Shown here piece after piece: positions 39,682 through 48,438 of a DNA stretch of 64,000 bases. The DNA lies in the NCBI GenBank assembly GCA_002869585.1, contig PKUO01000004.1:1-64000 (forward strand), given 5' to 3'. The translations under genes were made by a program, and so were the position numbers. Positions within the stretch are counted from its first letter, which is position 1; each line of letters starts with the position of its first letter. The notes under the pieces were generated by a model that did not search any database, was not told where the DNA came from, and worked only from the letters and a program-made list of their open reading frames with translations. The stretch is from Sedimenticola sp. (GTDB taxonomy: Bacteria > Pseudomonadota > Gammaproteobacteria > Chromatiales > Chromatiaceae).

Positions 39682-40755
39682 TTATGGCTTTTTCAAGGCC
39701 GCACCAAGCAGTTTTGCCGTGACGTCGACAATCGAGATTACCCGGTCATAGGCCATCCGGGTTGGACCAATGACGCCCAGCACTCCGGCAACCCGGTTAT
39801 CTATCTCATAGGGTGCGGTGACCAGGCTGCAATGGTCGAGGGGTTGATAGCCGGACTCTTCGCCGATGAAGATCTGCACCCCTTTAGCCTGCATTGATTC
39901 ATCAAGCAGGTGCAGCAGTTCGTGCTTCTCGTTGAACGAGTCAAACAGCTTGCGCATGCGGTTCATCTCGGAGAGCTCATCGAAGTTCATCAGGTTGGTC
40001 TGTCCGGCCACCACGAAATCATTATCGTATTTCGGCGAGATCACCTGCTCGGCCATCTCCAGGGCACGCCGCATGATGCGGTTCATGTCGTCCCGGTTCC
40101 TGTCCATCTCACTCACCAGCTTCTGGTGCATCTCTTCCAGGCCGGCGCCGGCATAATTCTCATTGAGCAGGTTGGCCGCCTGCTCCAGCTCGGAGGGTGA
40201 ATACTGGCGGCGAGTGGTAATCACGCGGTTGTGCACTTCACCTTCCCGGGTGATCAGTATGGTAAGCACGCGTTTGCCGGTGAGTGGTAGAAACTCGATC
40301 TGACGGAAGGCCACGTGCTTCCGCTTGGGGACCATCACCAGTCCCGCCATCAGGGTGAAACTGGAAAGCAGTTTCGAGGCCGATTCCACCAGCCCTTTCG
40401 GGTCGTCATCCTTGAACAGCTGCTTACGCAGTTCGCGCACCTCCCTTGAGTCGAGCGGCTTTACGGTCAGCAGCGAGTCGATGAACAGGCGATAACCGCT
40501 GACTGTCGGCACGCGTCCGGCCGAGGTGTGCGGCGATGCCACCAGCCCCATCTCCTCAAGATCGGACATGATGTTGCGGATGGTAGCCGGACTCAGGTCC
40601 ATGCCGGAATCCCTGGCCAGGGTTCGCGAACCGACCGGTTCGCCCTCGCGGATGTAACGCTCTACAAGCACCTTGAGAAGCTGCTGTGCCCTCTCATTGA
40701 ACCCAGAGTCTGATATTGTCTTTCGCCCGGTCACCAATCGCCCCGATAGTCGCAT
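39682..40755 (-). CDS. hrcA: Heat-inducible transcription repressor HrcA
   Basis: A 357-residue repressor that binds the CIRCE operator. The N-terminal winged helix is FNERAQQLLKVLVERYIREGEPVGSRTLARDSG and MDLSPATIRNIMSDLEEMGL, followed by SPHTSAGRVPT. The C-terminal GAF-like domain contains NRVAGVLGVIGPTRMAY. A perfect CIRCE lies just upstream, so it is autoregulated. It heads the hrcA-grpE-dnaK-dnaJ block; presence of HrcA is usual in non-enteric gammaproteobacteria. Confidence 0.94.
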   Translation of the reverse strand: MRLSGRLVTGRKTISDSGFNERAQQLLKVLVERYIREGEPVGSRTLARDSGMDLSPATIRNIMSDLEEMGLVASPHTSAGRVPTVSGYRLFIDSLLTVKPLDSREVRELRKQLFKDDDPKGLVESASKLLSSFTLMAGLVMVPKRKHVAFRQIEFLPLTGKRVLTILITREGEVHNRVITTRRQYSPSELEQAANLLNENYAGAGLEEMHQKLVSEMDRNRDDMNRIMRRALEMAEQVISPKYDNDFVVAGQTNLMNFDELSEMNRMRKLFDSFNEKHELLHLLDESMQAKGVQIFIGEESGYQPLDHCSLVTAPYEIDNRVAGVLGVIGPTRMAYDRVISIVDVTAKLLGAALKKP

Positions 40756-40772
40756 TTATCATCGCAAATTCG

Positions 40773-40799
40773 TTAGCACTCATTCATAGGGAGTGCTAA
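40773..40799. promoter_or_regulatory. CIRCE operator (HrcA binding site)
   Basis: TTAGCACTC-N9-GAGTGCTAA, a perfect match to the CIRCE consensus, 18 nt upstream of the hrcA start. It should place hrcA, and probably the whole heat-shock block, under HrcA control. Confidence 0.96.
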
Positions 40800-40964
40800 G
40801 TCTGCCGGATTATTGATTTCTGCCACGGGAGTGTCAAGCGCAAACCGGCAACTTCCACAGGCCCCGGAGTAAATCCGCAAGTTGGCACCCGCAGTAAGGC
40901 ATGATAACTTTCCTCACTGTTTTATCCGTTTCAGTGCAATCAACCCGGGACCCGCTTACAGATA

Positions 40965-41831
40965 ATGCCGCAAACATTCAAAACCATCGGTCTGATTGGC
41001 AAACAGGGCGATCCCTGCCCGCGGGAAACGCTCCTGCGACTGGCGGGATTCCTTGACGAGCGCGGCCAGCGGGTGATTGTCGAGTCGGCCACGGCAAAAC
41101 GGATGGCTGACCATCACCTGCCGGTTGGCAGCATCGAGGAGATCGGCCAGCAATGTGATCTGGCACTGGTTGTCGGCGGTGACGGCACCCTGCTGCACGC
41201 GGCACGGGACCTGGCGGATCACAACGTGCCCATGGTCGGGGTCAATCTGGGCCGCCTTGGCTTTCTCGCCGATGTCTCCCCGGAGCAGATGTTCGAGACA
41301 CTGGAGGGCATCTTTGCCGGTCAGTACGACGAGGATTACCGCTTCCTGCTCTCGGGCAGAATCGATGGCCAGGTACACAAGGCGTTCAACGATGTGGTCA
41401 TCCACAAGTGGAACACCGCGCGCATGATCGAGTTCGAGACCTACATCGATGGCAAATTTGTCGATACCCAGCGTTCCGACGGCATGATCATCTCCACCCC
41501 TACGGGATCGACCGCCTATGCCCTATCCGGGGGCGGGCCACTGATGCATCCGAGCCTCAACGCCATGGTCCTGGTGCCCATTTGTCCACACAGGCTGAGT
41601 AACCGTCCGATCGTGGTGAGCGGCGACAGCCACATCGATATTGTCGTCTGCGGGCATACCCAGAGCGAGCATGTCCGCTTCACCTGCGATGGGCAGGATA
41701 GCCAAACCCTGGTGGAGAAACAGGTCTCGATCTGCAAGCACGACAACCCCATTCGGCTGATTCACCCGAAAGGCCATGATCATTTCAACATCCTCCGCGC
41801 CAAGCTTGGCTGGGGCGGCCATCCCCACTGA
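40965..41831 (+). CDS. nadK: NAD kinase
   Basis: Phosphorylates NAD to NADP. The 288-residue protein has the GGDGT motif (LVVGGDGTLLHAAR), the NLGRLGFLADV block, and the DGMIISTPTGSTAYALSGGGPLMHP segment characteristic of the family. The C-terminal beta domain is complete. It is divergent from hrcA and lies 14 nt before recN, the usual gammaproteobacterial arrangement. Confidence 0.96.
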   Translation: MPQTFKTIGLIGKQGDPCPRETLLRLAGFLDERGQRVIVESATAKRMADHHLPVGSIEEIGQQCDLALVVGGDGTLLHAARDLADHNVPMVGVNLGRLGFLADVSPEQMFETLEGIFAGQYDEDYRFLLSGRIDGQVHKAFNDVVIHKWNTARMIEFETYIDGKFVDTQRSDGMIISTPTGSTAYALSGGGPLMHPSLNAMVLVPICPHRLSNRPIVVSGDSHIDIVVCGHTQSEHVRFTCDGQDSQTLVEKQVSICKHDNPIRLIHPKGHDHFNILRAKLGWGGHPH

Positions 41832-41845
41832 GATCATTCAGAAAT

Positions 41846-43516
41846 ATGCTGAGCAGCATCCACATCAGGGATCTGGCAATCGTCTCCTCGGTTGAGCTGG
41901 AACTGCAACCGGGCATGACGGCATTGACAGGCGAAACCGGCGCCGGCAAGTCGATATTAATCGACGCCCTGGGGCTGGCGCTGGGCGAGCGCGCCGACAA
42001 TGGCATGATCCGCACCGACTGTGAACGGGCAGAGATCAACGCCGTTTTCCAGTTGCAAGGCAACCCGGAACTGCGCGAGTGGCTACAGGAGCAGGCCCTG
42101 GACAACGGCGACGAGTGCATCCTGCGACGCATGCTGGTCCGGGATGGCAGCTCGAAGGCGTTCATCAACGGCACCCCGGTGACACTCAAAGCCCTGCAGA
42201 GCCTGGGGGAGCGACTGGTGGATATTCACGGCCAGCACGCCCATCAATCACTGCTGCATCGCAACCAACAGCGTGAATTGCTGGACGGCTACGCCCAGCA
42301 CCCGGAACTCATCACCAGCCTGGCGCAGATCTACAGTGACTGGGAACAGACCCGTACAGAACTGGAAACCCTACGCGAAGCCTCTAGCGAGCGGGCACAC
42401 CGGCTGGATCTGCTGCGTTTTCAGATAGAAGAGCTGGAGAGTCTGAATCTGGCCGATCATGAAATCGGGGACCTCGATCAGGAGCTGAAACGCCTGAGTA
42501 ATGCCGGACAACTGACCGAAACCAGCTACCGCGTGCTGGGCCTGCTGTATGACGATGAGGAGTGCGCCCAATCCCGCATCAATCACGCCCTGCGAGAACT
42601 CGGTGAACTGGCACAGTTGGACAGCGCCTTCGCCGGTTGCCGGGAGATGATCGAAAACGCCAGCATCCAGATCAAGGAGGCCTGTTCAGAGCTGCGCCAC
42701 TTAGCAGACGGCATCGAGAACGATCCCCAACGCCAGCAGGTGGTTGAACAGCGTATCGGTGAAATTCACGACCTCGCCCGCAAATACCGCTGCCGGGCGG
42801 AGGAACTGCCGGACCATCTGGCTCAACTGGTCAGTGAATTGCAGAATCTGGAACAGGCAGATGTGCAGTTGGAAGGGCTTGAGCAGCGCACCAGCGAACT
42901 CGAACAACGCTACATGGAACTGGCAGAAGCACTGGACAAAAGTCGGCGCAAGGCAGCCAGGAAGCTTACTGAGCAGGTTACCGCCACGATCAACACCCTG
43001 GGCATGCCGGATGGCCGCTTCACTATCGAAATCGAGCGTCTGGCACCGGATAAAGCAGGAAAAAACGGCCTGAATCGCGTGGAGTTTCTGGTCAGCGCCA
43101 ATGCCGGCCATGCGCCACAGCCGTTGTCCAAGGTGGCTTCCGGTGGCGAGCTATCACGCATCAGTCTGGCGATTCAGGTCGCAACCATCGAGTGCGCCCA
43201 AGTGCCAACCTTTATTTTTGACGAGGTCGATGTAGGCATCGGTGGCGGGGTGGCTGAGATTGTCGGGCGATTGTTACGCAGACTGGGTGATAGCCGCCAG
43301 GTGTTGTGCGTCACCCATCTGCCCCAGGTGGCCTCCCAGGGGCATCAGCATCTGCAGGTGCGCAAGGTGAAGGAGAAGCTCATCACCAGCACCCGCATTG
43401 CCACACTGGATGGCGAACATCGTGTGGAGGAGATTGCCCGTATGCTGGGCGGAGTGGAAATTACCCCGCAAACCCTCGCCCATGCGCGCGAGATGATAAG
43501 CCTTTCCCAGATTTAA
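41846..43516 (+). CDS. recN: DNA repair protein RecN
   Basis: SMC-like ATPase for double-strand-break repair, 556 residues as usual. Walker A is TGETGAGKSILIDAL, followed by the LVDIHGQHAHQSLL block, coiled-coil arms, the signature VASGGELSRISLAIQV and Walker B FIFDEVDVGIGGGVAEIVG. The end LARMLGG-like segment is present. It forms an operon with nadK and is convergent with fur, stops overlapping by 4 nt. Confidence 0.96.
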   Translation: MLSSIHIRDLAIVSSVELELQPGMTALTGETGAGKSILIDALGLALGERADNGMIRTDCERAEINAVFQLQGNPELREWLQEQALDNGDECILRRMLVRDGSSKAFINGTPVTLKALQSLGERLVDIHGQHAHQSLLHRNQQRELLDGYAQHPELITSLAQIYSDWEQTRTELETLREASSERAHRLDLLRFQIEELESLNLADHEIGDLDQELKRLSNAGQLTETSYRVLGLLYDDEECAQSRINHALRELGELAQLDSAFAGCREMIENASIQIKEACSELRHLADGIENDPQRQQVVEQRIGEIHDLARKYRCRAEELPDHLAQLVSELQNLEQADVQLEGLEQRTSELEQRYMELAEALDKSRRKAARKLTEQVTATINTLGMPDGRFTIEIERLAPDKAGKNGLNRVEFLVSANAGHAPQPLSKVASGGELSRISLAIQVATIECAQVPTFIFDEVDVGIGGGVAEIVGRLLRRLGDSRQVLCVTHLPQVASQGHQHLQVRKVKEKLITSTRIATLDGEHRVEEIARMLGGVEITPQTLAHAREMISLSQI

Positions 43517-43956
43517 CCGCCCTTCTCTTTGCGGCGACTACAGGCTGGGTTGTTGCAGCGGCCATAGATTGTCAGGCTGTGGTCGGCGATCTCAAAACCC
43601 TTCTCCACGGCAATCTGACGCTGGCGTTTTTCGATGGTTTCATCGATAAATTCCACCACCTTGCCACAGATGACGCAGACAATGTGGTCATGATGCTCAC
43701 CCTTGTTCAGCTCGAAAACCGATGAGCCGCCCTCGAAATTGTGGCGTTCGACCAGACCCGCCGCTTCAAATTGGGTCAGCACGCGGTAGACGGTGGCCAG
43801 TCCGACCTCATCGCCACTCTCCAGCAACAGGCGGTAGACATCCTCTGCGCTGAGATGCCTCTCCCCGGCGCGGTCAAGGATTTCCAGTATCTTGACCCTG
43901 GGTCCGGTGACTTTCAGACCGGCGTCTCTAATTTCTTGGTTTTCCAAACCGTTCAC
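43513..43956 (-). CDS. fur: Ferric uptake regulator Fur
   Basis: A 147-residue iron-responsive repressor. The winged helix has LKVTGPRVKILEIL and VGLATVYRVLTQFEAAGLV; the metal and dimer region has the HHDHIVCVICGKVVEF block with the CxxC, and a C-terminal C..C pair (RCNNPAC). The spacing matches canonical Fur rather than Zur. It is divergent from bamE across a 96-nt region with a TTGACA element at 43967. Convergent with recN. Confidence 0.93.
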   Translation of the reverse strand: MNGLENQEIRDAGLKVTGPRVKILEILDRAGERHLSAEDVYRLLLESGDEVGLATVYRVLTQFEAAGLVERHNFEGGSSVFELNKGEHHDHIVCVICGKVVEFIDETIEKRQRQIAVEKGFEIADHSLTIYGRCNNPACSRRKEKGG

Positions 43957-44052
43957 CTCTTTTGTGTTGACAACCGCTTGATGTTTTCAGGGAATTTATC
44001 GGGTATCATTCGAGCCAACTTCGTATTATATAAGAAGATCCGGATAGACTAA

Positions 44053-44553
44053 ATGCAAAAGCTTCTCATTTATTGGGTACTGGGCGCCAGCCTGGGTTTA
44101 AGTGGCTGTTCGACCATGGACAAAATCGGAAGTGCCATACCTGATGCACTGGACAAAATGCCCTTTATCTACCGCCCCGACATTCAGCAGGGCAATATGG
44201 TTGACCAGAAAATGGTCGACAAGCTTCAGCTGGGAATGACCAAGAGCCAGGTGCGCTATGTGATGGGGACTCCGATGCTGGTCGACGCCTTTCATCAGGA
44301 GCGCTGGGACTACCTGTACAGCATGAAACAGGGCAGTGCCGAACGCGAACAGCTTCGCGTAGCACTGTTCTTCGAGGATGACCGGCTGACAACGATAGAT
44401 GGCGACCTTCGCCCGCAACCTCAGAGCGCGGATACGCAGCCTGTCGAAGAACCGATCGCCTCAGTCCCTGACTATGAGCCTGAGAAAAAAGGCCTGGTCA
44501 CGCGGATGATGGAGAAGGTCGGCCTAGACTCAGAAGACAGCATCGATCAATAA
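44053..44553 (+). CDS. bamE: Outer membrane protein assembly factor BamE
   Basis: Lipoprotein of the BAM complex (lipobox L-S-G-C near residue 19). The SmpA/OmlA domain is clear: GNMVDQKMVDKLQLGMTKSQVRYVMGTPMLVDAFHQERWDY. At 166 residues it has a longer acidic C-terminal tail than E. coli BamE (113 aa). The divergent fur-bamE arrangement is typical of gammaproteobacteria. Confidence 0.94.
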   Translation: MQKLLIYWVLGASLGLSGCSTMDKIGSAIPDALDKMPFIYRPDIQQGNMVDQKMVDKLQLGMTKSQVRYVMGTPMLVDAFHQERWDYLYSMKQGSAEREQLRVALFFEDDRLTTIDGDLRPQPQSADTQPVEEPIASVPDYEPEKKGLVTRMMEKVGLDSEDSIDQ

Positions 44554-44560
44554 TCGAATC

Positions 44561-44584
44561 GGCGAGTGGCCCTGGCTACTCGCC
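44561..44584. terminator. Hairpin between convergent bamE and rnfH
   Basis: GGCGAGTGGCC pairs with GGCTACTCGCC (one mismatch) with almost no loop, 8 nt after the bamE stop and reaching into the rnfH stop. No U tract follows on either strand, so it is a weak candidate. Confidence 0.35.
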
Positions 44585-44929
44585 CTCTCCCGCTTTGTCG
44601 CCAGCCGCTTTGTCGTCAGTTGCGCCACCGCCCTTCTTCAACTGCTTGCCTTCGGCTGCGCGTTTCTTGCGCGCCTCTTTGGGATCAGCGATCAGGGCGC
44701 GATAGATCTCCACCCGGTCACCGGCTGACAACTCCGTATCTTTTTTTGCTGCCTTGCCAAAGATACCGACCTTCACCGTATCCAGATCAATTTCAGGAAA
44801 TCGTTCGATAATCTTGGAACGCTTAATGGCTTGTTCCACGGTCATGCCCTTCTCGCCTTTTACCGATAAAATCACCTGCTCATCGGGTTTTGCGTAGGCT
44901 ACTTCAATTTCGATGCTTTCACTGCTCAC
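44576..44929 (-). CDS. rnfH: RnfH family ubiquitin-fold protein
   Basis: UPF0125/RnfH protein of about 117 residues. The GTG at 44929 is chosen because GAGGTG lies 5 nt upstream, inside the ratA end; an ATG at 44941 is the alternative. Family blocks are IEIEVAYAKPDEQ, VEQAIKRSKI, the FPEIDLDTVKVGIFGK stretch and RVEIYRALIADPKEARKKRA. The tail is low-complexity Gly/Lys/Asp. It overlaps ratA by 11 nt, the usual ratA-rnfH pair. Function of RnfH is not settled. Confidence 0.88.
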   Translation of the reverse strand: MSSESIEIEVAYAKPDEQVILSVKGEKGMTVEQAIKRSKIIERFPEIDLDTVKVGIFGKAAKKDTELSAGDRVEIYRALIADPKEARKKRAAEGKQLKKGGGATDDKAAGDKAGEGE

Positions 44930-45356
44930 TGTACACCTCATTTGCCCGCTTACAGAATGCATCCACCAGAGTTCCGGCAATCTGCTTAAACACTGCCCCG
45001 AAGGCCTTGTTGATCAACGTCCCGGAAAATTCGAAGTTCAGTTCCAGTTCCACCTTGCAGGCATCTTCACGCAATTCGGTAAATATCCAGGCCCCCTCCA
45101 GTTTCTTGAATGGCCCATCTTTCAACCTGATTTCAATCCTGTGATAGGGAAAGAGCTGATTACAGGTTGAAAAACGTTGCCGGATTCCGGCGCGTGAAAC
45201 CTCCAACTCACCGCATAACTGCTCGTCGTCCCGCGACAACAACTTGGTAGCCGCACACCAGGGTAAAAACTGCGGATACGACTCCACATCATTGACCAGT
45301 TCGAACATTTCGGCGGCCGAGTGGGCAACCAAGGCACTTTTACTGACTACAGGCAA
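44919..45356 (-). CDS. ratA: RatA / coenzyme Q-binding START-domain protein
   Basis: A 145-residue START/COQ10-like protein. Family signatures are SAAEMFELVNDVESYPQFLPWC near the N-terminus and the conserved FSTCNQ strand with C-terminal helix LVDAFCKRANEVY. Relatives act in ubiquinone metabolism, and E. coli RatA was reported to block 70S ribosome assembly. It is translationally coupled to rnfH and lies just downstream of the transporter gene. Confidence 0.92.
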   Translation of the reverse strand: MPVVSKSALVAHSAAEMFELVNDVESYPQFLPWCAATKLLSRDDEQLCGELEVSRAGIRQRFSTCNQLFPYHRIEIRLKDGPFKKLEGAWIFTELREDACKVELELNFEFSGTLINKAFGAVFKQIAGTLVDAFCKRANEVYSEQ

Positions 45357-46724
45357 TTAGAACACCCCGATCGCATTCAGAAAAATCAACAACACCGCAA
45401 AGGGTGCGATAAAGCGGATAAGAAAATACCAGAAATAGAAGCTGAGACCCTGCCCCAACTCATCCATCACCACTACTTTCGAGAGTATCCAACCGACAAA
45501 AATCGCCATTGCCAGTCCACCCAGGGGAAGAAGTACCGTCGATGTCAGAAGATCAAAGACATCGAACAACCCGTTGATCTTTTTCTGACCGAGAAATTCA
45601 AACTCAAATGCCCAGTGATTGAATGACAGCAGCATCACGATACCCAACAACCAACTGGCAGAGCCAGCCAGGATCGCCGCACGCACCCGCTGCATCGACA
45701 GCGACTCGACCAGCCAGGCAACGATCGGCTCCAGCAGTGAAATGGCTGATGTCCAGGCAGTGAACACCAGCAGGAGGAAAAACAGCATGCCGAAAAACAT
45801 ACCCCCCGGCATCTGCCCGAAGGCGACCGGCAGGGTCTGAAAAATAAGGCCTACACCGCTTGCAGGCTCAAGGCCGGTAGCAAACACAATGGGGAATATG
45901 GTCAGCCCGGCAAGGAGCGCAACGACCGTATCCATCAGCGCCACCATCATTGTCGCCTTGGGAATCGAGACATCCGAAGGCAGATAGGAGCCGTAGATCA
46001 TGATCGCCCCCATCCCCAGACTGAGGGTGAAAAATGCGTGACCCAGCGCAATCAGTATGCCGCCGGCGGTGATCCCCTCAAAATTCAGATTGAACATGAA
46101 ATCAAAACCCTGGGCAAAATTCCCTTTCAACGCAGAGTATCCGGCGAGAAACAGCAGTAGCATGAACAACAGGGGCATCAGCACCTTCACCGCCTGTTCC
46201 AGTCCGGAGCGCACTCCCTTAGAAACAATGGCAACGGTCATCATCATGAAAATCGTATGCCAGGCCAACAACCGTTCAGGGTCGGAAATCAGATCGAGAA
46301 AGATGCTGGCTGCGCCAGCGGCGGTGACATTCTGGAAAACCCCGGTGGCCATCCGGGCTGTATAGGCCAGGGTCCAGCCTGCAATAACACTGTAGAATGA
46401 GATGATCAGCCATGCCGCCAGGATGCCGAGCACACCAACCAAACGCCAGGAGCGCTCCGCCCCTTCGTCCCAGGCCAGTGTTTCCAGCGAATTGATGGGG
46501 CTCTGCCGTCCCCTGCGCCCAATCAACGTCTCAGCCATCAACAACGGCACACCTATCAACAGAATACAGGCCAGATAGACAAGAACGAACGCACCACCGC
46601 CATTTTGCCCGGTGATATAGGGAAACTTCCAGATATTGCCCAGCCCAACAGACGAGCCTGTTGCGGCAAGAAGAAACATCAATCGCGATGACCATTGGCC
46701 ATGAATTGAAGTACGTATGGACAA
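45357..46724 (-). CDS. Sodium-dependent transporter, neurotransmitter:sodium symporter (SNF) family
   Basis: A 455-residue inner-membrane protein with about 11-12 hydrophobic helices and the LeuT-fold hallmark in TM1 (GSSVGLGNIWKFPYITGQNGGGAF) and a TM8-like AWTSAISLLEPI segment, where the sodium-site residues lie. The length fits bacterial NSS proteins with 11 helices. The substrate, probably an amino acid or osmolyte, is not predictable. It is 1 nt upstream of ratA on the same strand, so it is probably in the same operon. Confidence 0.9.
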   Translation of the reverse strand: MSIRTSIHGQWSSRLMFLLAATGSSVGLGNIWKFPYITGQNGGGAFVLVYLACILLIGVPLLMAETLIGRRGRQSPINSLETLAWDEGAERSWRLVGVLGILAAWLIISFYSVIAGWTLAYTARMATGVFQNVTAAGAASIFLDLISDPERLLAWHTIFMMMTVAIVSKGVRSGLEQAVKVLMPLLFMLLLFLAGYSALKGNFAQGFDFMFNLNFEGITAGGILIALGHAFFTLSLGMGAIMIYGSYLPSDVSIPKATMMVALMDTVVALLAGLTIFPIVFATGLEPASGVGLIFQTLPVAFGQMPGGMFFGMLFFLLLVFTAWTSAISLLEPIVAWLVESLSMQRVRAAILAGSASWLLGIVMLLSFNHWAFEFEFLGQKKINGLFDVFDLLTSTVLLPLGGLAMAIFVGWILSKVVVMDELGQGLSFYFWYFLIRFIAPFAVLLIFLNAIGVF

Positions 46725-46843
46725 ACGCCCTCCCCCTTCGACTACCCAAATAGTCCCTCAGGCCATAACCCGCCTGATACGTTAAGCACATCCTGCTTAA
46801 TAAATCTCCAGCCCCGTATTTTCAGTAAACGTCGCATTCTCTC

Positions 46844-46893
46844 GTAAAAACAACACGATTGACAATAACAGAAGTCAATCGTGTTGTTTTTAC
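46844..46893. repeat. Perfect 20-bp inverted repeat in a divergent promoter region
   Basis: Arms 46844-46863 and 46874-46893 are exact reverse complements (GTAAAAACAACACGATTGAC on the left), separated by a 10-nt loop. They sit between the divergent NSS transporter and smpB genes. The right arm ends in a T run, so it could terminate transcription on either strand, but there is no upstream gene for it to terminate; an operator, attenuator or mobile remnant are alternatives. Confidence 0.75.
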
Positions 46894-46951
46894 TTAATCA
46901 AACTCAATTCGCCTCTGGCCCATTCAGGGCTGCTCGAATACAATGCCGGGC

Positions 46952-47434
46952 ATGGCAAAACAACCAAAGAAAAAGGCCGGATCAAGCGGTTCCACAATCG
47001 CGCTGAACAAAAAGGCCAAGCACGAATATTTCATCGAAGACCGTTTCGAGGCAGGTATTGTCCTGGAAGGCTGGGAAGTGAAGAGTGTGCGTGCGGTGCG
47101 AATTAATCTCACCGAAAGCTACATCACCATCAAGCACGGTGAGGCATTTCTGTTTGGAGCGCATATCTCAGCGTTACCGACCGCCTCAACACACATCAGC
47201 CCTGATCCCCTGAGAACCCGCAAACTGCTGCTGCACCGCCGCGAGCTTGATCGACTAATTGGTCAGGTTGAACGAAAAGGCTATACCCTGGTGCCGCTGG
47301 CCATGTACTGGAAAAAAGGCATGGCAAAAGTGGAAATCGGTCTTGCCAAAGGTAAAAAACAGCACGACAAACGGGCCACCGAGAAAGACCGCGACTGGCA
47401 GCGCGACAAGCAACGAATACTCAAGGCAATCTGA
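46952..47434 (+). CDS. smpB: SsrA-binding protein SmpB
   Basis: Binds tmRNA and brings it to stalled ribosomes. The ATG at 46952 ([10 protein letters not shown]) is preferred over 46943. Family blocks: [47 protein letters not shown]-like stretch and the C-terminal basic helix [25 protein letters not shown]. It is followed 49 nt later by ssrA, its RNA partner. Confidence 0.95.
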   Translation: MAKQPKKKAGSSGSTIALNKKAKHEYFIEDRFEAGIVLEGWEVKSVRAVRINLTESYITIKHGEAFLFGAHISALPTASTHISPDPLRTRKLLLHRRELDRLIGQVERKGYTLVPLAMYWKKGMAKVEIGLAKGKKQHDKRATEKDRDWQRDKQRILKAI

Positions 47435-47483
47435 AGCTTGTCTTGGAACCTTTTCACACATAGACTGTCTTACTAGTTACTTT

Positions 47484-47846
47484 GGGGGCGACCTGGCTTC
47501 GACGTGGGTGGCAAAACCTGAGGTGCATGCCGAGGATGTAGCTGACCTCGCTAAACACGCTGCAAAAGATAGTTGCAAACGACGACAACTACGCACTCGC
47601 TGCTTAATACCCAGTAGGGTGCCGTCTGACTGGAGCCGTGCTTGTGCGTCCATATCTCAGGCGTCATATCTCACAAGATCGTGACGAGGCAAGTCCGGGG
47701 CCAAATCACTAAAACCTAACGGAATCGCCATATGGGCGCCCTGTCAGTCGGGTTCCAGATGGTTAAATATAATAGACTCGACTAAGCATGTAGAGCCTAA
47801 GGCGGAGTGCTTGCGGACGCGGGTTCGATTCCCGCCGCCTCCACCA
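47484..47846 (+). ncRNA. ssrA: Transfer-messenger RNA (tmRNA)
   Basis: Starts with the canonical GGGGGCGACCTGGCTTCGAC and ends with GGGTTCGATTCCCGCCGCCT plus the encoded CCACCA, together forming the tRNA-like domain. The tag reading frame at 47575-47607 encodes ANDDNYALAA and a TAA stop. The one-piece form and the tag are gammaproteobacterial. It sits beside smpB, and its 3' end is a common integration site for genomic islands; the defence island begins about 600 nt downstream. Confidence 0.97.
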
Positions 47847-47860
47847 TTTAAAAAAGACAG

Positions 47861-47903
47861 ACCCGTCCACTAACCACGTCCGGTTGGTGGACGGGTTTTG
47901 TTT
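47861..47903 (+). terminator. Rho-independent terminator of ssrA
   Basis: A 15-bp stem (47861-47875 with 47882-47896, one G-U pair) with a 6-nt loop, followed by TTTGTTTTTC. It begins 15 nt after the tmRNA CCA. Confidence 0.92.
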
Positions 47904-47923
47904 TTCTTCGTATTGTCAGCGAC

Positions 47924-48148
47924 TTACGCTGCTTTCAGGATGTCGGCGCTGCCGCCCCGATCAGACCTTTTCGGGAAACCTGTCACAACCTGCTTCTCTT
48001 TCGACTCAAAATTCTTCGCATTCTTCCCCCCATTATCCGGACCTCGTCCGGTGTCCTGCATTTTTTCCTGCAACCGCTGTTCGGCGATCTCGTCGGCAAA
48101 CTGGTTGATACTCTTCATGATTCCGTCAAACAGATCGTTGATGTCCAT
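47924..48148 (-). CDS. Small hypothetical protein
   Basis: A 74-residue ORF from ATG 48148, which has a GAGGAG about 10 nt upstream on the minus strand; a longer frame reaches 48247. Polar sequence (DINDLFDGIMKSINQFADEIAEQRLQ then a Lys/Gly/Asp-rich tail), no membrane segment or motif. Not recognised. It faces ssrA across the terminator and may mark the edge of the accessory region. Confidence 0.45.
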   Translation of the reverse strand: MDINDLFDGIMKSINQFADEIAEQRLQEKMQDTGRGPDNGGKNAKNFESKEKQVVTGFPKRSDRGGSADILKAA

Positions 48149-48341
48149 GGTCGGTCGCTCCTCGTTTTGGTGTATGCCCTTACTTACCGGAGAGACGGAG
48201 AAAGTGTCGGGCGTCGGGTGATTTTTTTTGTGCTCACTGATATCCATGGGGCTTACTTACCGGGTGGCGGCAGGATGTGTCGGCGGGAATTTCAAATTGC
48301 CGTGTCGCAGGGGGATTTCCGTAAGGATTTCAAGGTCGCAC

Positions 48342-48373
48342 TTGACATTTGCGGCCCCATGGATGATATATCA
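48342..48373 (+). promoter_or_regulatory. Promoter with palindromic operator upstream of the XRE regulator
   Basis: Perfect TTGACA -35 at 48342-48347 and a TATATC -10-like hexamer at 48367-48372 (19-nt spacing). The -10 lies inside the palindrome TGATATATCA (48364-48373), followed by a second TGATA. This layout suits autoregulation by the HTH protein downstream, as in restriction-modification controller proteins. Confidence 0.5.
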
Positions 48374-48438
48374 AGTGATAAATCGGGCGTTATGAATGGT
48401 GCGCCAGTACATCAGAAGATTCAGCAAGGAGAAATCCA

